Of a stretch of 64,000 nt of DNA, positions 1 through 10,783 are shown in pieces. The position numbers were made by a program, and so were the translations under genes. Numbering within the stretch: position 1 is the first letter of the stretch; each line of letters opens with the position of its first letter. Source of the stretch: Rhodosorus marinus (Eukaryota > Rhodophyta > Stylonematophyceae > Stylonematales > Stylonemataceae); contig JAMWBK010000003.1 of NCBI GenBank assembly GCA_029953675.1, forward strand, positions 1,798,001 through 1,862,000, given 5' to 3'. The notes below the pieces were generated by a model. That model was not told where the DNA came from, made no database searches, and saw only the letters and a list, made by a program, of their open reading frames with translations.

Positions 1-110
1 ACGGACTTTAGGGGGACTGAAGGGGGGGGGAGCTGAGGGTGGGGAAGGTGGGGAAAAGGTGGGGGGGGAGGGGCGGTGGCAAAGGAGTAAGGAGTGAGCG
101 GGGGGACTAG
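1..110 (+). promoter_or_regulatory. G-rich tract upstream of the SDE2 gene
   Basis: About 110 bases carry many runs of three to nine G on the strand that codes for the downstream gene. The same bias, G-rich and T-rich on the coding strand, recurs upstream of many other genes here. A promoter or 5' leader role is inferred from that recurrence. The runs could form G-quadruplexes. Confidence 0.35.
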
Positions 111-282
111 AGCTTTTCTTTTATTATTTGTTGGCATAAAGATTTAGTTTGTGGTTTTATTGGGGTATATTGAGAAGCTGGGCAGGTAGAAAAGGGACGT
201 GAGAGGTTTTTTGTTTGTTTTGGGGGCCGTGCTGTGGGAGAGGGGAGAGGAAGAGAGCGGAGGTTTGGGAGAAAGTATTAGC

Positions 283-1458
283 ATGGTGAGGGTTAGGGTT
301 GAGGAAGTTCCGTCTTCGGAATGTGGTAGTTTTTTCGTGGAAGGAGGAGGTTTTGAGTTGGCTGGTTTGGAGGTTGTGAAGGAGATAACTGGAGCGTTTG
401 GTATTGAGGAAGGGGATTTTTTCTTGACGAAAGATGGGAGGCTGGTTGACGGTGGAGAATTTTTTGAGGATGGGTGTGTTCTTCGGCTTTGTGTCCGAGC
501 CCGGGGAGGGAAGGGCGGATTTGGTAGTATGCTTCGAGGGCAGGGTGGGGCGAAGAAAACAACAAACTTCACCGCTTGTAGAGACTTGTCTGGTCGGAGG
601 TTGAGGGCGTCTGACAATCAGGAGCGCTTGGCGACATGGAGGGAAGACCAGGATAAAAAAGCTGGCGAGAAGCGGAAGGCAGACGATGGTGAAGCGTCGA
701 CTTCGCGTTTGGCGGAGAAAACACCTGAATTCGATGCGGAAGGATTCCACGAGAAGCTTACGGCTGTTGGGGGAAGAATTTCTGAGGCACTGGAAAAGGG
801 TTTTCAGGAAGACGCAAAGAAATCTCAGTCTCAAAAAGTTGCCAAGGCCACTGAAGAACTGAAGACTAACAAGCTCCTGAAGAGACGACGAACGTACATG
901 GATGTCGACGACGATAGCGGCAGCGACGAAGAGGACGAGGATGTGAAGCTTGCACCAAAGCCGCAAGAGCTCGATGGAGGCTCTTCGAAACAAACTCCGT
1001 TACGGTTCGAAGCGCCTTCGAGGACTTCTCGAGAGCCTTCACCCATTGTCTCGTCTTTGGCGCAGTCCATTTCTACTGAGCCTGTGTCTGATTGTGGTGA
1101 CTCGTCATATGCCCATTCGGACCCAATCACCGAGCCCATTGCAGAAACAGAAGCGGTGGCGCAGCAGGCTACGGCTAGAGACATCGCGCAGGAAACAACT
1201 GCGCGAATCGTGAACGCTTCAAGTGTGGACGAAGGATCGGAGCCCAAGATCGATCTCAAGAGTTACGACTCGGCTTCTGCTCTAGAGAGCCTGGGCTTGG
1301 AATCGCTCAAACATGAGCTGTCCAGTCGAGGTCTGAAGTGCGGCGGAACTCTGCAGGAGAGAGCGAGCCGCCTATTCTTGTGCAAGGAAGCAGACCCTTC
1401 TTCACTCAATCCAAAGCACAGAGCACGTCCAAAGGCCAAGCCCCACGGCAGAGGCTAG
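283..1458 (+). CDS. SDE2: SDE2-like protein with ubiquitin-like N-terminus and SAP domain
   Basis: Single-exon gene for 391 residues. I start it at the ATG at 283; the longer frame begins with GTG at 199 and is less likely in a eukaryote. Residues 1-76 form a ubiquitin-like region ending in GGKGGFGSMLR (residues 75-85), the hallmark of Sde2, where the family is cut after the double glycine so that the C-terminal part begins with Lys. A lysine- and acid-rich middle follows, including a DDDSGSDEEDED stretch, and residues about 325-362 form a SAP domain (LGLESLKHELSSRGLKCGGT), present in the animal and plant versions. Known family roles are replication-stress response, genome stability and splicing of selected introns, in the nucleus. 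The gene converges on TMEM18, with 86 bases between stop codons. The cleavage motif and the SAP domain together make the call firm. Confidence 0.9.
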   Translation: MVRVRVEEVPSSECGSFFVEGGGFELAGLEVVKEITGAFGIEEGDFFLTKDGRLVDGGEFFEDGCVLRLCVRARGGKGGFGSMLRGQGGAKKTTNFTACRDLSGRRLRASDNQERLATWREDQDKKAGEKRKADDGEASTSRLAEKTPEFDAEGFHEKLTAVGGRISEALEKGFQEDAKKSQSQKVAKATEELKTNKLLKRRRTYMDVDDDSGSDEEDEDVKLAPKPQELDGGSSKQTPLRFEAPSRTSREPSPIVSSLAQSISTEPVSDCGDSSYAHSDPITEPIAETEAVAQQATARDIAQETTARIVNASSVDEGSEPKIDLKSYDSASALESLGLESLKHELSSRGLKCGGTLQERASRLFLCKEADPSSLNPKHRARPKAKPHGRG

Positions 1459-1544
1459 CGCAACGGCATTGATCGAATGTATCAAGTTTTAATTAAAATA
1501 ATCGTACCCAGCACGTCTTTGCACCCTAAGAGAAAGTCACAACA

Positions 1545-2276
1545 TCAGTCTGTCTTATCGTGGCCATTCGTCTGCGCGTTGGTCTCCGTGCTCGCCGCTT
1601 GCGCCCGCATTTTCATCCTGCTAACTCGGATCGCCAACACCATCGTCCTCACGCTAAGGTTAACCTGGAAACGGAAGAACGCCGGTTGCATTGAGTTTAG
1701 AGTAGAGTACAATGCATGGCTAGAGGATCGGTATGCTTACTAGAATGACGTTTGCAATCAAAAGAAGCGGTCCAGCAAAAAAGATCATCGCGAAGAGCCC
1801 GTTTCTATCGAAATAGTTCTGCGTAGAGAATCTTGGCCAATTTTGTCTGCCCCAGTTGTTCAGCGGCTCCGCAAAGAAGACTGAGACAGCTTTGTGGGAG
1901 TTTACAAAGAAATTACAAAGACCAGGATTTAGTGTTTGAACATCCTGTTTTTGAACTACCGCGAAATTCTACTTTGAGGTTGAGGATGTTCCCTAGGGGG
2001 ATCCTCGGGCTTACCTATGAACACAAACCAAATAACCTGGAGCACGAGTTTTCTCCTTGAAACCAACACTCCGGTGAGGACGACAATCTGAAAAATAATC
2101 AGTCCAAGGATAAACGGTTCGCTCCAAGTGACAGACTCCACAAAGTCACTCAGCAAGTGCATAGGAGATTCGATCTGCTTCTCCATAGTGCCTAACAACG
2201 TATCCGCAAGGTGATACAACAACTCCACAGGCCCCATCTTGGACAGATCTCCCATATCCTCGAGGTTCAGGTCCAT
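1545..2276 (-). CDS. TMEM18: TMEM18 family nuclear-envelope membrane protein
   Basis: Three exons join in frame: 2276-2015, 1880-1741 and 1664-1545, with introns of 134 and 76 bases bounded by GT-AG. The product is 173 residues, near the usual TMEM18 length. Landmarks are WSEPFILGLIIF at the first membrane segment, AEPLNNWGRQNWPRFSTQ and NYFDRNG before the third, and a basic C-terminal tail (RVSRMKMRAQ), all in family order. TMEM18 proteins are small multi-pass proteins of the nuclear membrane with a basic tail; the biochemical role is poorly defined. The start is the ATG at 2276; an upstream TTG at 2318 was not used. The last exon was found only by following the GTAAGC donor at 1740, since the unspliced frame stops a few codons later. 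Confidence 0.88.
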
Positions 2277-2558
2277 ATCAGTTTTTCCTCCTACAACAAT
2301 AGTTCCTTCAAGTCTCAATAGTCACTATCAAACCCTGCCGAGCATCGACCTACCCCCACTCCTCAACACCCTAACTGGGCACCACTATGAAGAAAGCCTT
2401 CACTTGTGCGGATAATATTGACTATATCAATCGCTTATTCAATCAATATATTTCGTACATTTGTACAGCTCCGTTGTACTATAGTGTTCACTGTGATGAC
2501 CATGCTAGCCTCACTGAGCTCATTGAGAGACGTCTCTTTAGTCTTTCTTGGAACAACC

Positions 2559-2577
2559 TATGATATGTCATATCATA
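2559..2577. repeat. Perfect short palindrome
   Basis: TATGATATG, one T, then CATATCATA: nine-base arms around a single base. A looser copy of the same letters follows at about 2582-2600. It lies in AT-rich intergenic DNA. It may bind a dimeric protein or be a by-product of base composition. Confidence 0.5.
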
Positions 2578-2716
2578 CAATACATGTCATATGGTATAAT
2601 GAATAAAATAGATTAAGGCTTGGCACAAGTTTCAAAACAGAAGGCCGCCGCCAATAAAAGTTGAACCAAAACAAGATCCTAGAGGGTGGTCCTTCAGCCT
2701 CCCTCTGCTCTCTTCG

Positions 2717-2986
2717 TCAGGCTACTTCGGCTGATGCAGAACACCCGATGGAGTGTCTCTGGGGAGGCTCAGCTGGTGTTGCGAGGATTGACGCTGTCCG
2801 AGCGGACAAGTGAGAAAGGTGGCGGAAACGGAGCTCCAACATCAACAGTAGTGTGAGCCCCTCCTTAGTGGGCGAGTAACGAGCAGACAATACTTCAACA
2901 AAGGAGGTAGATTCCCCGGGTGTAGATTCCGCGAGAATTTGGGGCGCGAAGAAGACGGTGGATTTCGACGTCGGGGGATCAGTCAT
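2717..2986 (-). CDS. Possible small protein, unrecognised
   Basis: An ATG-started frame of 89 residues that I do not recognise. It is rich in Ser, Thr, Leu and Arg, with no clear membrane segment or motif. It stands alone between TMEM18 and the SAP30-like gene and no exon could be added with confidence. It may be real or chance. Confidence 0.18.
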   Translation of the reverse strand: MTDPPTSKSTVFFAPQILAESTPGESTSFVEVLSARYSPTKEGLTLLLMLELRFRHLSHLSARTASILATPAEPPQRHSIGCSASAEVA

Positions 2987-4794
2987 TCAAGAAGAATTTT
3001 TCGCGCTGAACTGATCCGCAAACATGTCAAGGACTGGTCGCATTCTGCATCTTTCTCCGGCCCGAAGCCCGGCAAATATGCACGCGGAGAGCCCACAACC
3101 AATGTTGTCGCCAAACATACGTTCGTTCAAACTGCATGAATTTCAGGGATAGCCAAGGACCTGAAAGGCGCATTGCGAAATTGGATTCCAAGCTCTGTCC
3201 CAGGAATCATCTGATCAGATCACTTCAATCCTGATTGAGATCGATTCACCACGTCAGAAGTGTATGCACAAGTGCCACTACTTGCTGACCGCATCAAGCA
3301 ACACCAGTCAGAAATTCTCGGACTAGACGGTGAAGAAGCCGAGAACGGCTGCCGGAAACTTCACAGAAACAAATACAGACTAAAGCAAATCAACCTCAAG
3401 CGCTTAAGCTTTTCGCAATCAACGAAGGAAACCTTCATTCGAACCCATCCCAAGAGGGTCTCCAAGCACAATTTCCATCCAGACAACTTCACCAGGACCC
3501 CCCCCAACCTGCAAGGAAGCCAACTAATTTTCGAAAAGAGCAAACGGTTACCGGACACAAGAAAAAATACCATTAAGGTCGGATGTCTTAACATCCAAAA
3601 TACGTCATAAACTATTTATCAAAAATACATAAGTTATATATATTTTTCTTCATAAAAATTTTGTTTTACAATCAAAATATATTTTAGTTAAGTACTTTAT
3701 ATTAATTTTATAATGGCACTAATATTGTCTCGCGGCCACGCCACCCAACCCCTCTTATCGCTGATTGAACAGGGGCGTGGATGCAATTCGGTGGTTGAAT
3801 TTCCATTTGATATAAGAACCCGTTCCAAAAACAATGAAATAATGATAAATCGTTTCGTACATGTGATAGTAAACGAGAACACAAAACTCGAAGGGGGGTG
3901 GGAGGGAGGGGTAAGGGGTTATTGGTTTCTATAGTAGATTTTTAAATTGTTTTCTAATTATTGGTTTATGGAATGGTTCCTTTTTTTTGTGCTCGGATTT
4001 TGCTTTTTTCCTACGATGAAGAGGACTTTTATGGTTTTCCAAACGTTGTCAAGAGGGGTAGGATCAAGTCATGGTTTGGATCGCCCAAAACATTCCAAAA
4101 GATATCGTTTTTTATTGTTGCACAAAAGTTTCGATGATCGACAGCGGCGGGTAGGGACATATCGTCCGAACGCTACCGGGGGGAAGGGGGCGGGAGGGGG
4201 TTAAAGTACAAGTTTGATTCATCTAACTCCCCATTCTTTACATATGTGAATAGTACAATATCGCCGAAAAAGAGTAAATTCAGAGCAGATATTTGATTTA
4301 ATATGATGATATACAAGGGGGGATATGATCATTCACCTTTTTTTTTTTTTTGGTCCGTTGATCAGGTGTTGTTTTTTTTGTTTTGGAAATTTTTGAGGTT
4401 TTTTTGCGGGCGGTTGGAGGTTTGTTTCTCAGGGCGTTGGGAGGGGCTTAGGGAGCTTCATTTTTATATTCTTTCTGAAGGGTATGGGTGCGGAGGTTTA
4501 GTTTTGAGTGTATTCGGTCAAAAAGGGTTATGAAATGTTCGTAAAGAGTTTTAGTTAAGTTGGGGCAGAGTATATGGACATGGGATGGGGCGGGAGGAAG
4601 TTCCGTGAACAAGATCGTACTGCTGAGAGGCGTTTGGTTTCGTGTTTTGGGTGAGGCGAGTTTGGTATTGGTTTTTTTTTTTGGTTGGATAGCCAGCCGC
4701 CTCCTGTGGTTTTGGTATTTTTTGCTCGGAATCGAGATCCCAGAAAAGTTGTGCTTTGGGTCGTGAGCGGACGTGCACATCTTCGGGGGAGAAG

Positions 4795-5259
4795 ATGAAT
4801 CAAAAGCGGTATACCAAGAAAGGCAAAGCAGATGGGAACCCGTCGCGGACGGTAAGTACTTGTTGGTTTAGTCTGAAGTGTGCAAAGTTCACGTCGTCCA
4901 GGGTAGAATCCTGATCTTCTTTTTTTTTTGCCTTTGGCTGAATTAGGTAGTTGATCTGTCAAAGTTGAGGAAATCATCCTTGAAACGGTATAAGCACCAT
5001 TTCAAGCTGGAAATGAAGGCTAATCCTTCCAAAGCAGAGTTGTGAGTCACGCTGAAACATTGTGGAGATCATATGTTGATCGATATAGTCTTCTAGCAGG
5101 GAAACCCGGATCTAAGGTCTAACCTTACTCTCTTTGAGTTGTGCTTGAAATAGGGTCGATGCGGTCGCGTCACATTTTGCGAACATGCCTGTAAGAGAAT
5201 CTGAAGTGGTGGCAGCATTCTACAACTATGCGCGCACGCGCGGGGCACAGTCCTACTAG
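4795..5259 (+). CDS. SAP30-like Sin3-binding protein (minimal, 85 residues)
   Basis: Three exons join in frame: 4795-4851, 4947-5041 and 5154-5259, with introns of 95 and 112 bases (donors GTAAGT and GTGAGT, acceptors TTAG and ATAG). The product of 85 residues has a short basic N-terminus (MNQKRYTKKGK) and then VDLSKLRKSSLKRYKHHFKL, VDAVASHFANMPV and VVAAFYNYAR, which match the Sin3-binding domain of SAP30 along its whole length. In the family this domain docks on Sin3 in histone deacetylase corepressor complexes in the nucleus. The protein lacks the N-terminal zinc-binding part of animal SAP30 and resembles the short plant forms. No single ORF covers it. Its tail faces an unknown minus-strand gene 316 bases away. 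Confidence 0.85.
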
Positions 5260-5575
5260 GTTCGCTTGTGTTGGAGCTGATCCGCATTTACGTACATGGA
5301 TCGGCAAACTGGGTGCGCAGTGCAGTACATAGAGCTGCATGAGGGATTAAGCTCGTGTGCCTGCCGCTTATCTAGAGCGCCGGTGACTAGGAAACCGTGA
5401 TTGTGTTTTTAGCACTTGCTCTTCACAGCTCCAGCCTTGCGAGTCTGGAGTTGACTATTTATTTTCTGGCTTGGTGGTGCTTGCGGTTATTGCAAGCGAT
5501 TGAGGAATAGCGTCAGATAAATTTCTGATTAGGCTGTGTGTTTTTCGATCACAACCGACCAATATGTGAATTCGC
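5260..5575. other. 3'-3' spacer without visible genes
   Basis: Spacer between the SAP30-like gene and the converging unknown gene. No ORF, repeat or RNA gene is recognisable. Confidence 0.5.
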
Positions 5576-6589
5576 TCACTCAAGGAGGCATTGTGCTGTA
5601 ATAAGTGTGTCTTGTGCTTGCGTGATGTAGGGGATTCCCTGTACCTTGAAGAAGATCGCTAGAGTTGACTTTTCCGAGTAGAGCTCAGCGCGGAAGTGTC
5701 TGATTTGAGCTTTTCTTGATTGCCGGTGAAGTGCACAGCCCCCGATGACCAATACCCTTGAGCTGCAATTAGTGACTTTCATTCGTATCTGGATGGAGTT
5801 CCTGGGGTCTCTGTCACATGTCGCTTTCAAGGCTACTGACTTGCCGCGAATGTTAACCCGTTTTGTGATACTTAGAACACTCCTTTCTCGGCGATGGAAA
5901 AAGCGGGACGACCGAGCGGTGTACTCCGGAATGCGGTTTTCCTCAATAGCCAACACGCAAAGCTCAAACCTGAGGAGTGATTCGATTTCCCGAGAGACTG
6001 TTCTCGTCAAGTATCTAAGCTGTTCATCAGACAACATGCACGATTCCTTCGCAGCAATGCTCATGTCTATGCAGAGGGTTTCTATTCGATCCTGCGCAAT
6101 TGCAGAGGTATCCCTTGAGCCAAATGCAGCTTTCGAATTGTATCTCCTCAGGACGCGAAAGATACGAGTTTGAACTCTTTCAAGTCTTTGCAGATGGAAA
6201 TGAAGCTTGGAAATTCTCTTGATGCTTGCATCACTCCCAGATCCACGCTTCTTGTCCACAACTCCCTTAGGAGCTAGCAGAGTACTTTCTAAGCATTCTA
6301 GCCATCTGCTCTGAATCCTAGATGCCTCTCGGCACAAAGTCCGTCCGAGATGCTTGGCAAACGCCTGGTACCTCCGGAGCTCCAAGAGAGTCACCTCGTC
6401 AAAGCCATAGAACGTACGCATTCTTCTTAGCATTGAGCTGACAAGATCCATCACGTCATCAAATACTGCTGCCCTTTGTCGCAGTCGCATCATGTCCACA
6501 GATCCAGACCGAACAAGGAACTCAACTCCATTTTCTACCTCGCAAGCGTCGAACGCCGCTTCTCGAACCTCCCTCTTGCACCACGGCAT
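5576..6589 (-). CDS. Unrecognised basic, helical protein
   Basis: A single frame of 337 residues with an ATG at 6589, long enough to be real. I do not recognise a family. It is rich in Arg, Leu, Glu and Ser, with long stretches predicted to be helical (for example LVSSMLRRMRTFYGF and LRRYQAFAKHLGRTLC in the first third), no obvious signal peptide, membrane segment or zinc motif, and nine to ten scattered cysteines. The last 90 residues look more like beta structure. It converges on the SAP30-like gene. The plus-strand frame at 5745-6173 is its shadow. Confidence 0.6.
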   Translation of the reverse strand: MPWCKREVREAAFDACEVENGVEFLVRSGSVDMMRLRQRAAVFDDVMDLVSSMLRRMRTFYGFDEVTLLELRRYQAFAKHLGRTLCREASRIQSRWLECLESTLLAPKGVVDKKRGSGSDASIKRISKLHFHLQRLERVQTRIFRVLRRYNSKAAFGSRDTSAIAQDRIETLCIDMSIAAKESCMLSDEQLRYLTRTVSREIESLLRFELCVLAIEENRIPEYTARSSRFFHRRERSVLSITKRVNIRGKSVALKATCDRDPRNSIQIRMKVTNCSSRVLVIGGCALHRQSRKAQIRHFRAELYSEKSTLAIFFKVQGIPYITQAQDTLITAQCLLE

Positions 6590-7227
6590 GTCCCGAGTTC
6601 ACTGACTACCAAATCCTACTGAGCTAGGCAGAGAATTCAATGGACTCCAACTAAAAGCGAGGCACTCCGACCACGATATTTCATGAATGGCATCTTCTCT
6701 CCCTCTCCCCACTCCACCAAAGTCGCCCCCCCCCCAAAACCCCTTCTGGACATTTGCTCTCATGAACTTCCCATTCCAACAACCCGTTCAGATCCTCGAT
6801 AAGGGGGGTAGTTTAACTCTCCCAATATCGAGAAAATTGAGGAAAAGATTTTTGATTATTAAGATAAATATTTCTGAACAAAGTAACCTCCCCTATCAAG
6901 GCGTCCACATTTTGCTCCAGGAACATCGGCCACTCCAGAACCGAATAATTTGGCCCACTAGAGTATTCGAATTTTTACGATCCTGCAAACGCTACTAAAT
7001 CTTGCTGATCGGAGGTTGAGACCGATTTATTCAGTTTTTTGTTGTTTTTGTGAAGCGCAGAGTCCTGTCTCGGAAAGCTGACTTGGTGGATGTGGAGATG
7101 GAAAGATAAGGGGTTTTCAGTTTCGAGTTGAAGGGGTTGTAGAAGGGGGGACTTGAGGACGGGCTAGCTGAAGTACTGAATTGATCTTGAGGTTTTTGAC
7201 TATATTGAATTCTACGTGTGCTCTTTT
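6590..7227. other. Head-to-head intergenic region with G-rich AsnRS leader
   Basis: No gene is visible. A C-rich run near 6720-6740 faces the unknown minus-strand gene, so it is G-rich on that gene's coding strand. A G-rich, T-rich tract at about 7020-7165 lies upstream of AsnRS. The ORF at 6687-6998 has no family resemblance. Confidence 0.5.
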
Positions 7228-9247
7228 ATGTTTTTCAAGAGACCAAGCATGGTGGATTGGAAGGCTCCCTTAGGATTTGGATTGTCGCCGTCGATCCTTG
7301 GGGCGAAGACGAGATCTGGAACTGGGTTACTTTGTAGCAGGATAAGAGCGGGGTCGTCTAGTTACCGACTGTACAGAAGCACGAATATGTGCTTAGCCTC
7401 GGAAGCGGAAGTGAAATCTGAGACGACGAAGATTGAGAGAATTAAAGTGCGGAGCATTCAGGAGGCAGAGGAATCTATTGTGGGCACCGAGGTCAAGGTG
7501 AACGGATGGCTACGCACTGTGAGGGATCAGAAGCAGTTTGCTTTCCTCAATATCAACGACGGATCAAGCTTGTCTGGTGTTCAAATAGTTGTAGATGGGT
7601 CCTCCGGATCGTATGATACTGCAAAGTCACTGACAACTGGGTCCTCTGTGTCCGTAGTTGGAACCGTGGTGAAAAGGTACGATATTGCATTCACCGACAG
7701 ATGCAAGTAGCTGAGAATTCTTACAAGGATTCTGATTCGATCGTTCAGTCCAGGGAAAGGCCAAAAGTATGAGATTCAGGCCAAGTCTCTCCACGTCTTT
7801 GGAACCGCCGACCAGTCATATCCACTGCAGAAGAAGCGGCACTCGTTTGAATTTCTCAGAGGTTAGACCTTGTTCAGTTCCTGTGCTTTGGATTATCCCA
7901 GTTTTTTAGTGTCTTCTTTTATCTGTTTTATTTGCCTTGATGCAGGAATTGCTCATCTCCGTGCCCGAACGAATGCAATCGGCGCTGTCGCTAGGGTTCG
8001 ATCTAGCCTTGCGTACAGCACCCACAAGTTCTTCTGCGATCGTGGGTTTGCTTATTTGAACAGTCCAATTCTAACTGCATCTGATGCGGAAGGCGCCGGC
8101 GAACTTTTTCAAGTGACCACTCTCCCTGTTGCGAAGCCAAAAGATATTAAGACCACAGATGCTGGAGAGGCGGATTTTGCGGAGGATTTCTTTGAGAAAC
8201 CAACGTTTTTGACAGTATCCGGGCAATTGTCGGCCGAGTCTTATGCGACTGCTCTGTCTGACGTGTATACGTTCGGTCCCACGTTTCGGGCTGAGAACAG
8301 CAATACTTCTCGCCATCTTGCTGAGTTTTGGATGGTTGAACCTGAAATGGCGTTTGCTGATCTGCAAGACGATATGGCAAATGCCGAAGCTTATGTTAAG
8401 TAAGCTTGACAAGATCTGTGCTCGTGTATTATCTCTCCGCGCAAATCTGCTGCCTGATATTAAGGTGTCCATTTTGTTGTTTCTCAAGGTATTGCATCAA
8501 CTACGTGATGGAGAACCACATGGAGGACGTAGAGTTCTTCAGCAAATTCGTCGAGAAGGGCCTAATGGAGAAATTAGAAACCGTCAGAAGTCAACCATTC
8601 GCGTACGTATCGTACACAGAAGCAGTCCAGATATTGCAGGAATCGAAAGAAAAGTTTGTCTTCCCCGTCGAATGGGGGACCGACCTACAGTCAGAGCACG
8701 AGCGGTACCTCGCGGAGAAGCATTTTCAAAGGCCTGTGTTTGTGTTCAACTACCCTGTCGGCATTAAGGTAACGTGGGCATCCTTGCACTATCAGACTTG
8801 TTTCAAAGGGCTGACATAGCGTTGTGTACTTCCCCAGGCGTTTTACATGAGACTCAACGATGATCAAAAGACTGTTGCTGCAATGGATCTTCTCGTGCCC
8901 GGTATTGGGGAGCTTGTTGGTGGAAGCCAGCGAGAGGAGAGATTGGATGTGTTGGAAAAGAGAATAGCGGACGCTGGACTGGAGAAGGTAGGGTTTGACA
9001 CATTACGACAATCGAGAAGAAGTATTCTATCCGAGTTGCTTTCGCTCTTCATTGGCACTGAACACGCGTGTTTGCTGAATGTTAACAGGAAGACTACTGG
9101 TGGTACCTCGAACTGCGAAAGTTTGGCACAGTCCCGCATGCCGGCTATGGTCTAGGATTTGAGCGACTTGTACAGTTCGTTACGGGAATGGACAACATTC
9201 GAGATGTCATTCCCTTCCCTAGACACCCGGGCAATGCCGAGTTCTGA
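7228..9247 (+). CDS. Asparaginyl-tRNA synthetase, bacterial/organellar type
   Basis: Six exons join in frame: 7228-7676, 7749-7861, 7946-8399, 8489-8768, 8838-8987 and 9089-9247, giving 534 residues. The ATG at 7228 leaves an N-terminal extension of about 80 residues rich in Arg, Ser and Gly, consistent with an organelle transit peptide. An OB-fold anticodon-binding domain follows ([20 protein letters not shown]), then the class II core: [22 protein letters not shown], the motif 2 region [20 protein letters not shown] and motif 3 [10 protein letters not shown] followed by [10 protein letters not shown]. It attaches Asn to tRNA-Asn using ATP. The sequence is closest in style to bacterial AsnRS, as expected for a plastid, mitochondrial or dual-targeted enzyme. 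Introns are 69 to 101 bases. It converges on the CofD-like gene, 102 bases away. Confidence 0.95.
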
Positions 9248-9349
9248 CTGATTCGGTTAGGGCCCTTCTTCGCTGCAGAGTTTCTCTCTTTAATACCAAG
9301 TTCAATTTGTTGTTAAATATTTGCAATTACTTCAATGCGTTGTCATAAA

Positions 9350-10783
9350 TTATATCTTCGTAAGTTCCCGGAGGCATTCAACCAGATGTTCTTCATTGTA
9401 CAGAACTCGTTCTCCCTCTAGTATCGTGGGAACAGGAACGATGTCCGTAATCCCGAGCTGGGCAAGTCGATCGAAATCCACCTCAATTTCCCCTCCTTCC
9501 GGTACAATCATCGTCGTGACAAAGTCCTGGGGAGAATACGCTCTCTTCTGGCAAACCATCGCTTCCGTCAAGACCTCTGAGATTGCAAGGACCACATCAC
9601 TTGCCTTCATTTCACCATAGCTCCATCGCGTCTCACGGTCAAGCGTCGCGTTCAAAATCAGAATTTTGGAGACCGCCTTTTCTGATATGATGTCTCCAAC
9701 ACCGCGAAGAGCAAGAGTGGGCGCTATGCTGGTGAACAGGCTTCCCATCGAGTAGATAATGCTGTCACTGGAAACGAGAGAATCAACCACAGCAGGGTTT
9801 GGTTCTGGGTATCGCTCTGCCCCGTTATAAAAGATTCTCCTAATTTTGGAAGGGAGCGTCTGCAGTTTCGACTCCTCCGTCTTCCCTCCCGGATGCGAAA
9901 TCAAGTTCTGGCCATGCAGTAGCGTGCCATTCTCCAGTTCCGCGACTAGGGAAACCCGCTTTTCCGTTGAAATAGCTGGAAGCACCCTAACACCCTCATC
10001 CATTTTCAGCACACGTGATAGAATCAACGTTGCTGCCTATGTTCCGTAAGCGAGCAACAGACCCTCAGTCTCTTAACGAAATCTTCGCAAGCCCGAAAGG
10101 CTCACGCTTACCTCTAAGGATTTGAAGAAGCAGCGAGCTCCAGAAAGGAAGAAGTTCCCCACGGAGCCATTCCTAAAGTCGAACTGCTTGTCTCGGAGCT
10201 GGAATCTAAAATGCTCCAGAAAGGCGAGAATGGTCTCCCTGTACGGTTTTGCCACTGCGGTCCAAAGCTTATGAGACCCATCCAGTACGGAATGCCTAGT
10301 TGTCCACAAACGAGGGTTGAGAGCTCCACGGTTAGCAAGCTTTCCTGTGGTGTTCAAACATGTAGGCCTTTTCAACACGTACCATTCGTCTTCCGCCGTC
10401 TGCTGACTATCAGAGGACAATCTGTGACCAAGAATTTCCCTGACCGCGAGGGTCTCGGTATCTGTATCGTCCGAAAGCTGAACACATCTGGAACGAATAT
10501 CTCCAACCGCTGGCCCTCCAAGACATTTTATAATCTCCGAAGTTGACCCACCATCATCAGAAACTGGAAGCACGTAGCTAACCTTCAGCAAGGACTCCTC
10601 TCTCATCAACCTCGCGCATGAGTTAAATGCCGTTCCACCGCTGAAAATCACAAGCCGCCGCTCCGAATCAACCGACACACGCTCAAGATCCAGAATCTCA
10701 GCACCACGCACGGAACTCTTATATCCCCCAACACTCCCCATTTCACTCCCAAGACTCCCCATTTCACTGTCAAGGCTCCCCAT
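9350..10783 (-). CDS. CofD/YvcK-like (UPF0052) protein
   Basis: Two exons join in frame, 10783-10112 and 10036-9350 (75-base intron), for 452 residues. I start at the ATG at 10783, not the in-frame GTG at 10798. After a variable N-terminus in which MGS-type heptads repeat three times, the family core appears: FSGGTAFNS, LPVSDDGGSTSEII and GGPAVGDIRSR form the nucleotide/substrate pocket, and later YSMGSLFTSIAP is the conserved GSLFTS block. Relatives include the CofD transferase of F420 biosynthesis and the UDP-sugar-binding YvcK regulators; plant and algal homologues have no settled function. I therefore assign a family only. The gene lies tail to tail with AsnRS. Confidence 0.85.

Larger units (their letters stand above)
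2277..4794. other. Intergenic region, mostly without recognisable genes
   Basis: This head-to-head gap between TMEM18 and the SAP30-like gene holds a 19-base palindrome near 2559, one possible small minus-strand ORF (2717-2986), an AT-rich stretch at about 3600-3720, and G-rich or T-rich tracts near 3890-3920, 4180-4200 and 4340-4680 that probably belong to the downstream promoter. Plus-strand ORFs at 3260-3610 and 3947-4204 show no family resemblance. Confidence 0.6.

Noticed and set aside
157-993. Long minus-strand ORFs opposite SDE2
   Set aside because: They are antisense to a gene with clear domains and show only low-complexity Ser/Pro-rich sequence.
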